A stretch of 64,000 bases of DNA from Micromonospora wenchangensis (lineage in GTDB: Bacteria > Actinomycetota > Actinomycetes > Mycobacteriales > Micromonosporaceae): contig NZ_MZMV01000014.1 of the NCBI RefSeq assembly GCF_002210435.1, forward strand, positions 62,001 to 126,000. The letters are read 5' to 3'. Shown here one piece after another: positions 35,134 to 44,521 of this stretch (position 1 is the first letter of the stretch; every line of letters starts with the position of its first letter). Made by a program: the position numbers and the translations under genes. The notes under the pieces were generated by a model that saw nothing but the letters and a program-made list of their open reading frames with translations, was not told the DNA's origin and searched no databases.

Positions 35134-37881
35134 ATGGTTCCCGCAGCTGGTGCGGCGCTGATCAGAGTCGCCGCCTACCCCGGGGGCCTCGTTCTGCCTC
35201 CCTGGCCCGACATCGCCCATGGTCATCCGGATCAGTGGCGCGGGTGGCTGGACAAGACGTGGGCGCTGCCCGGGTTCGCGGCAGCCGTCACCGGCGCGGC
35301 ACCGCAGTTGGCCGACCAGATCCAACGCACGCTGAGCGGGGAGCCGATGTCCCAGCAGCGACTACGACGCCTGGTGCAGTCAGCGGTCCGGTACCTGCTG
35401 CGCTGGACCACCCGGGCGACCCCGTTCGGCACGTTCGCTGGTATCGCCCCGGTCCGGTTCGGCGCTCGCGCAGCGGTCCACCTGGGCGAGGCCCACCGTG
35501 CGGTCTCCCGCCCCGATGGCCAGGTCATCGCCGAGCACACCGCGCGGGCCGAACAGGATCTGGCGACCCTGCGCACCGTCGCGGTGGTGACGAACTCGCT
35601 GGGATACCGGCGTGGCGACAGGTGGGTGCTGCCCTGCGCCCATGCCAGCGGCGATCGGCGGTGGGACGTCGAGGTCCGCCTGACCAGCCCGATCCGGGCC
35701 GCGATCCAGGCGGCGCGGTCCCCGGTCAGGTTCGCCGACCTCGCCGAGACGATCGCTGTACCCGCCAGCATCGCCGACGCCGAGCGGCTGCTGGCCGACC
35801 TGGTTCACACCGGGGTGCTGCTCTCGGCCCTACGCCCACCCATGACCGCCACCGACCCGACCGCACACCTCACCTGCCATTACGCCATCCCGGAACCGGG
35901 CAACCGAGTCGCCGTCGATCTCCGCGCCGACATCGCCGTGACCCTGCCCCCGCCGGTCCTGCACGAGGCGGAGCGGGCCGCGTCGACCCTCGTGGCGGTA
36001 GCGCCACCACCTACTCCCGGATGGGCCGAGTACCACAGCGCGTTCATCGAGCGATGGGGTCCAGGAGCGGCTGTTCCCCTCCGTGAGGTGCTGAACGTGC
36101 TGGGCTTTCCGGCCGGCTACCGGGGATCCACTCGCCGCGCCCCGGCTCTTTTCACCGCCCGCGACCGGCTGCTCGGACAGCTCGCGCAGCAGGCCGCACT
36201 CGACGGCTGCGCCGAGGTGGTGCTCGACGACACGCTGATCGACCGACTCCGCTGGAATGACGACCGGCCGTCGATCCCGCACACCGAACTGCGGTTCGCC
36301 CTCGCCGCCGACACTCCCCGCGATCTGGACTGCGGCGCGTTCACCCTGACGGTGCTCAGCGGGTCCCGCCACGCCGGGGTCGCCGCGGCCCGGTTCCTGC
36401 ACCTGCTCACCCCTGTTGAACTCGCCGGATTTCAACAGACCTACCGCCATCTGCCGACCGCCCTGCCCGGCGCGGCCCCGCTGCAACTGTCCGGACCACC
36501 CCTTGACGCCCGTCTCACCGCAGTCGCCCGGACGCCCGAGCTGCTGCCCGTCCTTCCTGTCGGCGACTTCCATCCGGCACCGCCGTACACGATCGAAGAC
36601 CTGGCGGTGGCCGGCGACGGACGCCGGTTGTGGCTGGTATCGCTGACCACCGGTCAGCCTGTCGAGCCGCTGCTGTTCAACAGCGTGCTGCTGCCCACGT
36701 TGCAGCAGCCGCTGATGCGGTTCCTGGCCGAGATCTGGACCGCGTGGACGGCACCGTGCAGCCGGTTCGACTGGGGACACGCCAGCGGCCTGCCGTTCCT
36801 ACCCCGCCTGCGACGGGGCCGCACCATAGTGCACCCCGCTCGCTGGATCGTCGACCACACGGCGCTTCCCGCTCAGGGGACAGCATGGGCGCAGTGGTGT
36901 GACGCCTGGCGACGACACCGCCTCCAACGGCACATTCCGGAGCAGGTCCTGGTCGGCGATGACGACATACGCCTACGCCTTGACCTGGACAACCCCGCCC
37001 ACCTGGCGGTCCTACGCGACCACCTCGAACGGCATCCCCGCACTGTGATCACCGAGGCTCCAGGGCCAGCGGGCTGGATCGACGACCGCCCCGCCGAACT
37101 CCTGCTCACCCTCACCCACCCCGCGCCGGCCGCTCAACCAGCCCGACCAGCCCGACCAGCCACCACTGTTCAGCACTGGCCAGGGCAGTCACGGTGGCTC
37201 GAGGCACACCTACACGGTCGGCTCGATGACATCTTGACCGACCTCGCCCGCCACCCCGCCGACCACCTCCCAGCCGGTTGGTGGTTCCTGAGGTATCCCC
37301 GCCCCGAGCCGCACCTGCGGCTACGCATCCCGCTTCCGGACACCGGCCGGATCGCCGACACGACCCGCCACCTCGCCCGCTGGGTGCAGCACCTGCACGA
37401 CGACTCCGTCGTCCACGACTACAGCCTGCACCCGTACCGCCCCGAAACCCGGCACGGCGCCGCAGCGACCCTCGCCGCCGCCGAGCGGGTGTTCGCCGCC
37501 GACTCCCGCGCCGCCCTGCACCAACTCACCGGAGACCGCCAAGCCGCCACCGCCGCTGGGATGATCGCCATCGCCGAAGGCTTCACCGGCGACGGCCCGC
37601 GCTGGCTCGCGACCCACCTTCCTCACCGGACCGGCCCCCGCCTCGACCCCGCCCAGCTCGGACAAGCCCGACGCCCAGTGCATGACGAGCGGCTCGCGGC
37701 AGCGCTGGCCGCCTACCGCTCCATGGTCGCCGATGACGGGCTCGACCCCGACACGGTGCTGGGTGACCTGCTGCACCTGCATCACGCCCGCATGATCGGC
37801 GTCGACCTCGCCTCCGAACGGCACTGTCTGCGGCTGGCCCGAACCATCGCCCGCACCATCCTCGCCGGGCGTAAGCCGTGA
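35134..37881 (+). CDS. lanB: LanB-type lantibiotic dehydratase
   Basis: A 915-residue full-length LanB. The N-terminal glutamylation domain has LVQSAVRYLLRWTTRATPFGTFAGIAPVRFG (~80-110), the R-x-TPFG-FA signature. The C-terminal SpaB_C/elimination domain begins near 680 with WWFLRYPRPEPHLRLRIPLP. By family it uses glutamyl-tRNA to glutamylate Ser/Thr of the precursor, then eliminates glutamate to give dehydroamino acids. The ATG at 35134 is the first in-frame start after the hairpin. The stop overlaps lanC by 4 bp. Confidence 0.92.
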   Translation: MVPAAGAALIRVAAYPGGLVLPPWPDIAHGHPDQWRGWLDKTWALPGFAAAVTGAAPQLADQIQRTLSGEPMSQQRLRRLVQSAVRYLLRWTTRATPFGTFAGIAPVRFGARAAVHLGEAHRAVSRPDGQVIAEHTARAEQDLATLRTVAVVTNSLGYRRGDRWVLPCAHASGDRRWDVEVRLTSPIRAAIQAARSPVRFADLAETIAVPASIADAERLLADLVHTGVLLSALRPPMTATDPTAHLTCHYAIPEPGNRVAVDLRADIAVTLPPPVLHEAERAASTLVAVAPPPTPGWAEYHSAFIERWGPGAAVPLREVLNVLGFPAGYRGSTRRAPALFTARDRLLGQLAQQAALDGCAEVVLDDTLIDRLRWNDDRPSIPHTELRFALAADTPRDLDCGAFTLTVLSGSRHAGVAAARFLHLLTPVELAGFQQTYRHLPTALPGAAPLQLSGPPLDARLTAVARTPELLPVLPVGDFHPAPPYTIEDLAVAGDGRRLWLVSLTTGQPVEPLLFNSVLLPTLQQPLMRFLAEIWTAWTAPCSRFDWGHASGLPFLPRLRRGRTIVHPARWIVDHTALPAQGTAWAQWCDAWRRHRLQRHIPEQVLVGDDDIRLRLDLDNPAHLAVLRDHLERHPRTVITEAPGPAGWIDDRPAELLLTLTHPAPAAQPARPARPATTVQHWPGQSRWLEAHLHGRLDDILTDLARHPADHLPAGWWFLRYPRPEPHLRLRIPLPDTGRIADTTRHLARWVQHLHDDSVVHDYSLHPYRPETRHGAAATLAAAERVFAADSRAALHQLTGDRQAATAAGMIAIAEGFTGDGPRWLATHLPHRTGPRLDPAQLGQARRPVHDERLAAALAAYRSMVADDGLDPDTVLGDLLHLHHARMIGVDLASERHCLRLARTIARTILAGRKP

Positions 37882-38948
37882 CCGCTGGACAGTCCCTCGC
37901 CGACGGCGCGGCGGGCATCGCTCTGCTGCACCTGGAAACCGGCAACTGGCCCGCAGCGTACGAGGCACTGCGCGACGCCACCGCCGGTGGCGTGAGCATC
38001 AGCGACGGAGCCAGCCTCTTCTACGGCGCTCCCGCGCTCGCCTTCGTCCTCGCCACCACCGACCACCCCGGGCTCGCCCAGGCACGATCGGCCACCGCCG
38101 ACGGCACCGCCACAGTGACACGCCGCCGGCTCGACGCTGCCCACCTCCGCATCGACCGACACGAGCAGCCGCACTACGCCGAGTACGACCTCATCCGGGG
38201 ACTGACCGGGCTCGGCGTCGTCCTGCGCCGGCTTGGCGATCACGACCTGCTCCGTCAGGTCCTGGACTACCTCGTTCGGCTCACCGAACCGCAAGGCGAG
38301 CTACCCGGCTGGTGGTGCCGGAACGGGCCCGAACGCCGCCAGCCACCGCCCGCCGGCGGTCATGCGAACCTCGGCATAGCCCACGGCATCACCGGCCCAC
38401 TGGCACTGCTCGCCCTCACCCTCCGCGACGGCATCACCGTCGCCGGACACACCACGGCGATCACCCGCATCAGCCGATGGCTGGACGCCTGGAAGCAGCA
38501 AACCGACGGCACGATTTGGTGGCCGCAAACCATTACCCTCACCGACTTACACCACGGAACACCCGCCCAGCGAACCCCGCTGCGGCCGTCCTGGTGCTAC
38601 GGCACCCCCGGCATCGCCCGCGCCCAGCAACTCACCGCACGAGCCCTGCGCGACACCACTCGGCAGCACCTCGCCGAGACCGCCTTCACCACCTGCGTCA
38701 CCGACCCCGAACAACTTCGACGGCTCACCGACCGAAGCCTGTGCCACGGCACCGCCGGACTGGTGGCCACCGCCCGCCGCATCGCTTCCGATGCCCTCAC
38801 CTGGATACCCCTGGCTGCCGTAGAAGATCTCCACCGGCAGACCGCCCCCACCACCAACGAGCCCGAAGGGCTGCTCGATGGCAGGGCAGGCGCCGACCTC
38901 GTCACGGCCGTCGCCGCCGCCTGGGACGCCTGTCTCCTCCTCACCTGA
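37878..38948 (+). CDS. lanC: LanC-type lanthionine cyclase
   Basis: A 356-residue LanC-like protein with the zinc ligands in PSWCYGTPG and SLCHGTAG and a catalytic-type His in GGHANLGIAHGITGPLALLAL. It catalyses addition of Cys thiols to dehydroamino acids, forming the rings. The GTG start overlaps lanB by 4 bp. Confidence 0.92.
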   Translation: MTAGQSLADGAAGIALLHLETGNWPAAYEALRDATAGGVSISDGASLFYGAPALAFVLATTDHPGLAQARSATADGTATVTRRRLDAAHLRIDRHEQPHYAEYDLIRGLTGLGVVLRRLGDHDLLRQVLDYLVRLTEPQGELPGWWCRNGPERRQPPPAGGHANLGIAHGITGPLALLALTLRDGITVAGHTTAITRISRWLDAWKQQTDGTIWWPQTITLTDLHHGTPAQRTPLRPSWCYGTPGIARAQQLTARALRDTTRQHLAETAFTTCVTDPEQLRRLTDRSLCHGTAGLVATARRIASDALTWIPLAAVEDLHRQTAPTTNEPEGLLDGRAGADLVTAVAAAWDACLLLT

Positions 38949-38959
38949 AAGAGCCATCC

Positions 38960-39742
38960 GTGGACCACACCTCCTGGCACCAGGTCAACATCACCTACCC
39001 CGGCCAGACCGCTCAGGAGCGCGAGAAACCGGCCGTCGCCCACCTGCGCCGAGTGCTTCCCGCCGCCGAGACCGCCGGCCTGATCACCTCCTGGTGGTTC
39101 ATCCGCAAAGGCGCCTGGCGCATCCGCTACCTCCCCACAAGCAGCCCAGACAGCGGCGACCATGCCCGCCGGCTACTCACCGAAGGGGCCACCTGGACCG
39201 GCGACATCTACGAACCCGAAATTCACGCCTTCGGCGGCCACGACGCCATGAACACCGCCCACACGCTGTTCCACCACGACAGCCGCCACCTCCTCACCTA
39301 CCTTCACCAGCACCCCACAACCCGGCGCGAACACTCCCTGATCTTGTGCAGCGCCCTGATGCGCGCAGCAGGGCTGGACCTCAACGAGCAGGGCGACGTA
39401 TGGGCACAAGTCGTCGAGCATCGCGCAGCGCACCTCAACCATCCGCCCACAACTGATGCCCGTAGATGGCAGAGCTTCACCGAAGACGTTCGGGATCTGC
39501 TGCTCGGCTCACCTCGCACCACCGGCGACTGGCACACCGCATTTCAGAACGCCGGAGCAGCCCTACACCGCCAACGGGAAACGGGCACCCTTACTCGTGG
39601 TCTGCGGGCAGTGATCGCCTTGCACGTGATCTTCCACTGGAACAGGCTCGGCCTACCCGCCGCCACCCAGGCCACCCTCGCCCGAGCGGCCCAGCAAGCC
39701 ATCTTCGGCCTGCCAGATCCGCACCTGCCAGATCCTGGGTAG
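38960..39742 (+). CDS. Thiopeptide-type/LanB C-terminal-like protein
   Basis: A 260-residue stand-alone version of the SpaB_C/elimination domain: HQVNITYPGQTAQEREKPAVAHL at the start, then LITSWWFIRKGAWRIRYLPT and WTGDIYEPEIHAFGGHDAMNTAHTLFHHDS, typical of thiopeptide-type bacteriocin biosynthesis proteins. LanB here already carries such a domain, so this is a second copy, possibly for a second substrate site or a structural partner. GTG start 11 bp after lanC. Confidence 0.85.
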   Translation: MDHTSWHQVNITYPGQTAQEREKPAVAHLRRVLPAAETAGLITSWWFIRKGAWRIRYLPTSSPDSGDHARRLLTEGATWTGDIYEPEIHAFGGHDAMNTAHTLFHHDSRHLLTYLHQHPTTRREHSLILCSALMRAAGLDLNEQGDVWAQVVEHRAAHLNHPPTTDARRWQSFTEDVRDLLLGSPRTTGDWHTAFQNAGAALHRQRETGTLTRGLRAVIALHVIFHWNRLGLPAATQATLARAAQQAIFGLPDPHLPDPG

Positions 39743-39775
39743 ACGCACCAGGAAACGCGAGTGAAGGAAGGCGCC

Positions 39776-40210
39776 ATGCCCGAGAAGGTGATCACCAACA
39801 AGGTTCTCTGCTACGTCGTAAGGGAGGGACGGTTGCTCGTCTTCCGGCACACCGACTTCAGCTACGAGGAGGTGGGGATCCAGGTGCCCGGCGGCAGCGT
39901 CCGTCCGGGTGAGGACCCAGCGGACGCGGCGCTACGGGAAGCCCGCGAAGAGACCGGGCTGACGGGCTTCAGCGTCGTACGGAAGCTGGGAGAGGTCGAG
40001 TACGACATCAGCCCGCTCCGCTTCGAGGTCCAGCGTCGCCACGTCTTCGAGCTGGCGCTGCACGGGGCGACGCCCGAGCGGTGGGCGAGCCAGGAGGACC
40101 ACGACGGCGAGCAGGAGCCCACCCGGTTCGAGTGCTTCTGGATATCGCTACGGACTGGGCATGTCCTGCAGTCCGGCCAGGGCGCACTCATGGGCCGGTT
40201 GTTCGACTGA
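39776..40210 (+). CDS. Nudix hydrolase
   Basis: A 144-residue Nudix protein with the full box GGSVRPGEDPADAALREA then REETGL at ~40-62. Nudix enzymes cleave nucleoside diphosphates linked to other groups. The ATG at 39776 follows GAAGGAAGG; it lies 33 bp after the lanthipeptide genes, so it may be the last gene of the cluster. Relation to peptide maturation unknown. Confidence 0.88.
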   Translation: MPEKVITNKVLCYVVREGRLLVFRHTDFSYEEVGIQVPGGSVRPGEDPADAALREAREETGLTGFSVVRKLGEVEYDISPLRFEVQRRHVFELALHGATPERWASQEDHDGEQEPTRFECFWISLRTGHVLQSGQGALMGRLFD

Positions 40211-40623
40211 CCAGGAGTCCCAACAGCGGCAACCAGAGGTACCAATGCGGAGGACTTGGTCCAGCGCAGCCGATGGCTGGTGAGGGCGCTGGGCGTCGTT
40301 CGGGCCTTCCGCTTCATCCTGGTGGGCGTCCTACCAATCGGATGGCCGGCCCTCTCGAATCTGACGTGGTGCAGAGCGCTCGACTCGACGCCAGCCCCGA
40401 CGACTGGGCACCCGACACCTGCAACCACTTGGACGGCCCGCCCGGGCAGTGGGCCGGCGAGCATCTCCAGGACCGGGCCGTACGCGAGGAGGTAGTCGGC
40501 GAGGCTGATGAGTTCGGCGGCGTTGCGGCCGGGGCGTTTGCATCTCGTTGACGGTGAACTCGATAGTTCCTTGGGTGAGCTCAATGCGAGGGTGTTCGCC
40601 AGTTCGTAGAAACGCACGAGACG
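40211..40623 (-). pseudogene. Decayed minus-strand gene fragments
   Basis: Short coding-like pieces lie in different minus frames: SKRLVRFYELANTL and ELTQGTIEFTVNEMQ near 40560-40640, then AAELISLADYLLAYGPVLEML around 40430-40530. Frameshifts separate them and no intact frame remains. Family not recognised. Confidence 0.3.
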
Positions 40624-40669
40624 CTTGCTGGGCTCCACGTACGGCGCGCCGTACGTGGAGCCCAGCAAG
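40624..40669. terminator. 46-bp perfect palindrome without a loop
   Basis: Positions 40624 to 40669 are their own reverse complement, centred on GGCGCGCC, with CTTGCTGGGCTCC as the outer arm. It starts 5 bp after the stop of the leftward gene at 40675, so termination is the simplest role; a protein-binding site is possible. Confidence 0.7.
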
Positions 40670-40674
40670 AGCGG

Positions 40675-41826
40675 TTAGAAAGGTGAGATCAGCTCGATGG
40701 CGGTGCGCGCTGCTTCCTGCGCGCCGTCGCTTACGCCCTGGCCAACTCCGGCGGTACCGGCGGCGGCGATCGGGGTGAGCCAGGTGCGAAGGACCGTCGC
40801 GGCCCGCCGGATCGGCCCGGGCCGCGGTTCGTCCTGGACAATCTCGGCGAGGATCTCTCTGCTGGCTGCGTCGATGTCTTCCCGGGCTTCCTCGGACAGA
40901 CCCATGGCCGGGACCTGCTGCAGCATCTCGGTCAGCGCCTTGGCGAGCGCCTCGTATCCCGGGGCGATCTGTTCGACCCGGGTGTTGTTCTGGGTCACCG
41001 ACTGGTTGTTCCAGGCCAGCTGCGCCCCATCGGCACTGCCGCCGTTGAACACGGGACCGTTGTACGTGGACGTTGACGTCGAAACCGTGGGTTCCTGACG
41101 GCGCAGGTAGGCGGACACGTTGGCGCTCCAATCGACGACGCAGTCCATGCCGTCCGGGGTGATGTCAGCCCGCAGCGGGCCGGTGTGACCAAACGCGCCA
41201 GGGCCCTTGATCAGTTCCCGCTTCGCGAGGTACTCGGCAGCCAGTGCGATCTCCACCTCGGTGAATGCGCTGCCCTCGAAGGCCGCCTCGGGAGCCGAAG
41301 CGAACCGGCCAGGGAGGGGCATGTGCACCCTGGCAATGTGCTGGCGGTACATCCACCGCAGCAATCCGCTACGGGCCGCGCCAGCGCGCAGCGCCGGGTC
41401 ATCCCGGCGCCGGCGGCGCTCCTGCACGTGAGCCAGCCCGTCCGGAGTCAGCAGGATTCTTGGGTTCCCGAACGTGGACACGGACCGGGCCAGGCCGCTG
41501 GCCGTGCACATATCCACCAGCGTGAAGCCGACGTCGAGGTCGAGACCACGTTCCTCGGCGAACGGCATGACCGGAACAGCGTTCGTGGTGTCGCCGCCAG
41601 CCTGGTCATAGGCCCAGTCGAGCAACGCGTCCCGCATCGCGGCGGTGTCGTCCATGACGATCCTTGTCAGTGAGGTGGGGAAAGCCGGGGAAGCCTCCCC
41701 GGCCTGACGAAAGGTCTGCTCGGTCGCGACACTTCGCGCGGCGACCGAGTACGGCTCTCCGGTCGCTGCCATCCGGGCACGGATAGCCCGGGTGCGAGCA
41801 CGGCGGTTGTCACTGGAATGGCCCAT
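40675..41826 (-). CDS. Hypothetical protein with ADGAQxAW C-terminal module
   Basis: A 383-residue protein, family not recognised. The N-terminus RRARTRAIRARMAATGEPYSVAAR is a basic helix common in plasmid and mobile-element proteins. The middle (~60-250) looks like helical winged-helix repeats (MRDALLDWAYDQAGGD, LLTPDGLAHVQERRR). The C-terminal ~125 residues begin YNGPVFNGGSADGAQLAWNN and end ARTAIELISPF; this module also forms most of the rightward gene at 43755-44165. ATG 41824-41826 chosen because the basic motif follows directly. A 46-bp palindrome follows the stop. Confidence 0.65.
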   Translation of the reverse strand: MGHSSDNRRARTRAIRARMAATGEPYSVAARSVATEQTFRQAGEASPAFPTSLTRIVMDDTAAMRDALLDWAYDQAGGDTTNAVPVMPFAEERGLDLDVGFTLVDMCTASGLARSVSTFGNPRILLTPDGLAHVQERRRRRDDPALRAGAARSGLLRWMYRQHIARVHMPLPGRFASAPEAAFEGSAFTEVEIALAAEYLAKRELIKGPGAFGHTGPLRADITPDGMDCVVDWSANVSAYLRRQEPTVSTSTSTYNGPVFNGGSADGAQLAWNNQSVTQNNTRVEQIAPGYEALAKALTEMLQQVPAMGLSEEAREDIDAASREILAEIVQDEPRPGPIRRAATVLRTWLTPIAAAGTAGVGQGVSDGAQEAARTAIELISPF

Positions 41827-42141
41827 CGTGAATCCTCCAGCGGAGCCCCACGTCCCCCGCGAGATCACGGCGGTCTCACGCTGCGTCGAAGACGGCTTGT
41901 CCTCGTCGCGATCCAGAGGCAACGTGGGTGCCAGGCGATCGCTCAGAGCAGGCCAGCGTGATGGCCCACTCGGACACTAGTCGCAACCTCTAGCAGAAGC
42001 GCCTCGACACGCCGAGCATCGGCTCGAATCCCACGGACGGCTTCCCGGCGGCTGACACCAGTCAGTAATCGAGACCCGGTGACAACCATAGTGCGCCGTC
42101 CAGCCGGTCGTTCATCAGTGTGGTTGCGCCGTGGTCGCCGG
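41827..42141. other. Gene-free 315-bp stretch
   Basis: No gene, strong hairpin or repeat that I can support. It probably holds the promoter of the leftward gene starting at 41826. Confidence 0.5.
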
Positions 42142-42582
42142 TTATGGGTAGCACTCCTCAGAGCAGACGGAGCCGATGAACTCCATCAGCTCGGGGTGGT
42201 TCTGAAACCACTCGAGATGGTCGGGCAGGCGCAGGTGGTCGAAGCGCCGGTGGAGCTGGCCTTCCAGCCGTTGGCGGGCGGATTTGCCGCCTTCGGCGAT
42301 GACGTGCAGCAGCTCCAGGCCATGGGGGTTGCTGCCGTGGAAGTCGCGCATCCGCTCGTACGGGTCGGCGGTCTCACCGATCTTTATAGACGGGCCGCTG
42401 GCGATGAAGTAAACGCCCGCGTAGTGGTGCGGCAGGCCGTGGGCGCCGAAGCGGTCGAAGACGGTCAGCTCGGCTTCGATCATGGCTTCTTTCAGATCGC
42501 CGTGGGTGCCGTAGCTGCGGATCTCTCTTCGGTATCGGGCGGTCAGCCGCTTTCGGTCCTGGTATTCGCGGTAGGCGGTCAT
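42142..42582 (-). CDS. T5orf172-type GIY-YIG nuclease domain protein
   Basis: A 146-residue protein. After a helical N-terminus (LTARYRREIRSYG, DLKEAMIEAELTVFDRFG) the C-terminal half matches the T5orf172/MUG113 branch of GIY-YIG domains: GVYFIASGPSIKIGETADP, YERMRDFHGSNPHGLELLHVI, and LEGQLHRRFDHLRLPDHLEWF. Such domains occur in phage and mobile-element proteins, sometimes with nuclease activity. The start overlaps the stop of the upstream frame by 4 bp. Confidence 0.75.
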   Translation of the reverse strand: MTAYREYQDRKRLTARYRREIRSYGTHGDLKEAMIEAELTVFDRFGAHGLPHHYAGVYFIASGPSIKIGETADPYERMRDFHGSNPHGLELLHVIAEGGKSARQRLEGQLHRRFDHLRLPDHLEWFQNHPELMEFIGSVCSEECYP

Positions 42583-43019
42583 CGGTCACCGTCCCGGCGG
42601 GAGTAGGTGCCGACTGGGCCAACGCCGTTAGCAGCGCGGAGGGCGTTGAGGACGCGCAGGAACTCCTGGTGGGCCGGTGGTGAGGTCGTCAACCTCCGCG
42701 TCGACCCTGTCGAGACTCTGGCCCTTGCTGTATCTAGGCCTCGCGGGGCGCACCGAGCACGCGAGTGCAGCTGCGGAGTTCGGCGCGGTACTCCGCGACG
42801 TCGCGGCCAAGACCCGGGCAGCCAGGACCCCTGCCACGTGATCGTCAGCTCAGCCCTCCGTGCCGCGATCCGCTGTCCCAGTTCTTCCAGGCGGCTCATC
42901 GCTTGCGATTCTTCCCAGCGGCGCGGCCCTGTGTCCAGGGCGGTCTGTACGGTAGCCAGACCGCTGCGGAGCTGTTCAAGGTCGGCGGCCTGCCGGTCGG
43001 GTGGAGGAACCCCGGGCAC
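42579..43019 (-). pseudogene. Probably frameshifted small helical protein gene
   Basis: The first ~55 codons are convincing (LEQLRSGLATVQTALDTG, MSRLEELGQRIAARRAEL). The frame then degrades, while DVAEYRAELRSCTRVLG, a likely continuation, lies in a neighbouring frame. The last ~25 codons (AHQEFLRVLNALRAANGVG) again look coding and overlap the GIY-YIG gene by 4 bp. It may be one gene with compensating shifts or two small ones. Function unknown. Confidence 0.35.
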
Positions 43020-43139
43020 CGGCGGACCCGCCTGGGCATCCCCGCATCCTGGCCTGCGGCATTGCCGCCGATGACCGTCTGATGCTGGCCACCTACCTGG
43101 GCGACATCATCACCGCCGCCCCGATCGGTGCCATCTAAA
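43020..43139 (+). pseudogene. 3' remnant of a rightward gene
   Basis: A short frame ending in LACGIAADDRLMLATYL and GDIITAAPIGAI, then TAA at 43137-43139. No start remains. A strong terminator hairpin follows ~50 bp later, which supports this being a true gene end. Family not recognised. Confidence 0.3.
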
Positions 43140-43187
43140 GTCGGCGATTTGCCCGACCTCGACCAACACGAGCAGGTCCAGACCATC

Positions 43188-43236
43188 TACCCGCCTGCCA
43201 CACCGTCCCGGAGGAACACGGTGCGGCAGGCGGGTA
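43188..43236. terminator. 19-bp stem-loop
   Basis: The arm at 43188-43206 pairs with 43218-43236 with one mismatch and an 11-nt loop. Downstream of the rightward gene remnant. The following stretch to 43754 has no other gene I can support. Confidence 0.65.
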
Positions 43237-43754
43237 CCTTCTGCAGGGTGGCCGACGTGCGTAGTCTGCGGCCGGCAGCGCCCGCGTGGTCCGACACCAG
43301 CCGTGGTCGCGGCGGCGTGTCATCCGCTCGGATGGGAATCGAGAAGCTACACTGCTGCCCTCGAACCTGCCCAAGTCTCAGATCGAGCGTGGCAGCCGGA
43401 CCGTTGAGGGGGCTTTCAAAAGAATGGGCCCACCAGAATGGTTCTTAATGTCACATTATTGCTAGCTGTCGCTTAGGCGAGGCTGCCCAAAACCCGACAG
43501 AGATCATCAAGGTTGGTGGGGCGTTTGCCCTGGTCGTCGGGCTTCTGCGCTTGGCCTACTATCTTCCGCAGGAGTTAGCCGCAGCTTTCGGCGCGCTGAT
43601 ACGCATGGCGGCCGCTGGCAGTACTGCCCGACCTGCGGGTCCCGCAGAGTCGAGACTCCCTGGTGCCTGCCACTGCAACTGCGGGCTTCAGGGTCGACTA
43701 CCGGTCGTATGCTTTGAACGGGCAAGCCTCGGGGACGATGAAGGCCTGCTGAGA

Positions 43755-44165
43755 ATGCAGGGTGCCCTCTTTAGGACGACGGTCAACCACTACGGCCCGG
43801 TCATCGGTGGCAATGCCGACGGCGCGCAGTTCGCATGGGGAAACCATACCGTCCACCAGTCACGCAGCCATGTAGAGCAGGCCGCCCCGGAATTCGAGCT
43901 GCTTGTACAGGTGGTGGCGGACACTCTGGAGAAGATGCCAACCATCGACTTAAGTCCGGATAGCTTGCGGGAGGTGAGGGCTGCCGCCGAGGACGTCCTC
44001 AACGAAGCCACGCAAGCCGAACCTGACAGAGACAGGATCCGACGGGCAGCCAATGCCCTGAAGGGCTTATTAGCTCCAGTGGCCTTGGGCGTGAGGGGCG
44101 GCAGCGTTGCCGGTGCTCGAGAATGGGCGCGCACCACGATCGAGCAGCTCAGTATGCCGTTCTGA
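43755..44165 (+). CDS. Small protein made of the ADGAQxAW C-terminal module
   Basis: A 136-residue protein starting at ATG 43755 (GAAGG upstream). After VNHYGPVIGGNADGAQFAWGN it follows the C-terminal module of the leftward protein at 40675-41826: VEQ(A/I)AP, a helical LLVQVVADTLEKMPTIDLS, QAEPDRDRIRRAANALKGLL, and REWARTTIEQLSMPF. The frame is open upstream to 43551, but codons there look poor. Possibly the free-standing partner or competitor of the longer protein (inference). Confidence 0.6.
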   Translation: MQGALFRTTVNHYGPVIGGNADGAQFAWGNHTVHQSRSHVEQAAPEFELLVQVVADTLEKMPTIDLSPDSLREVRAAAEDVLNEATQAEPDRDRIRRAANALKGLLAPVALGVRGGSVAGAREWARTTIEQLSMPF

Positions 44166-44521
44166 CGCAGCGGCGGCTCCATCTGTCCTGTTTCAGCCTG
44201 CTGATCAGTGTCGCTTGTGATGCCCTTGGCGTGAAGCTGGCGGTGGCAGCAGTCATAGCTGCGGTCGGCGTGGACCCTACGGCCGTCGAGGCAATGGCTG
44301 GGCATGGTGTCTCGGACCCGCAGACCACTGGGTAAGCGGTACCGGCGAGGCGCACAGGACGGCGGCAGGGGTTCACCCCGGCCCACAACTCATCCGGCAC
44401 GGTTCCGCGACTATTGGGTAGCGCCGTTCGAGAGTTGCGACCCGCGGGACCACGGTCGGACGACTGCAGAGGCCGTCGTAGTCGGTGACGGGGGCGAGTG
44501 ATTCCGTGGTTCGCGCACCGT

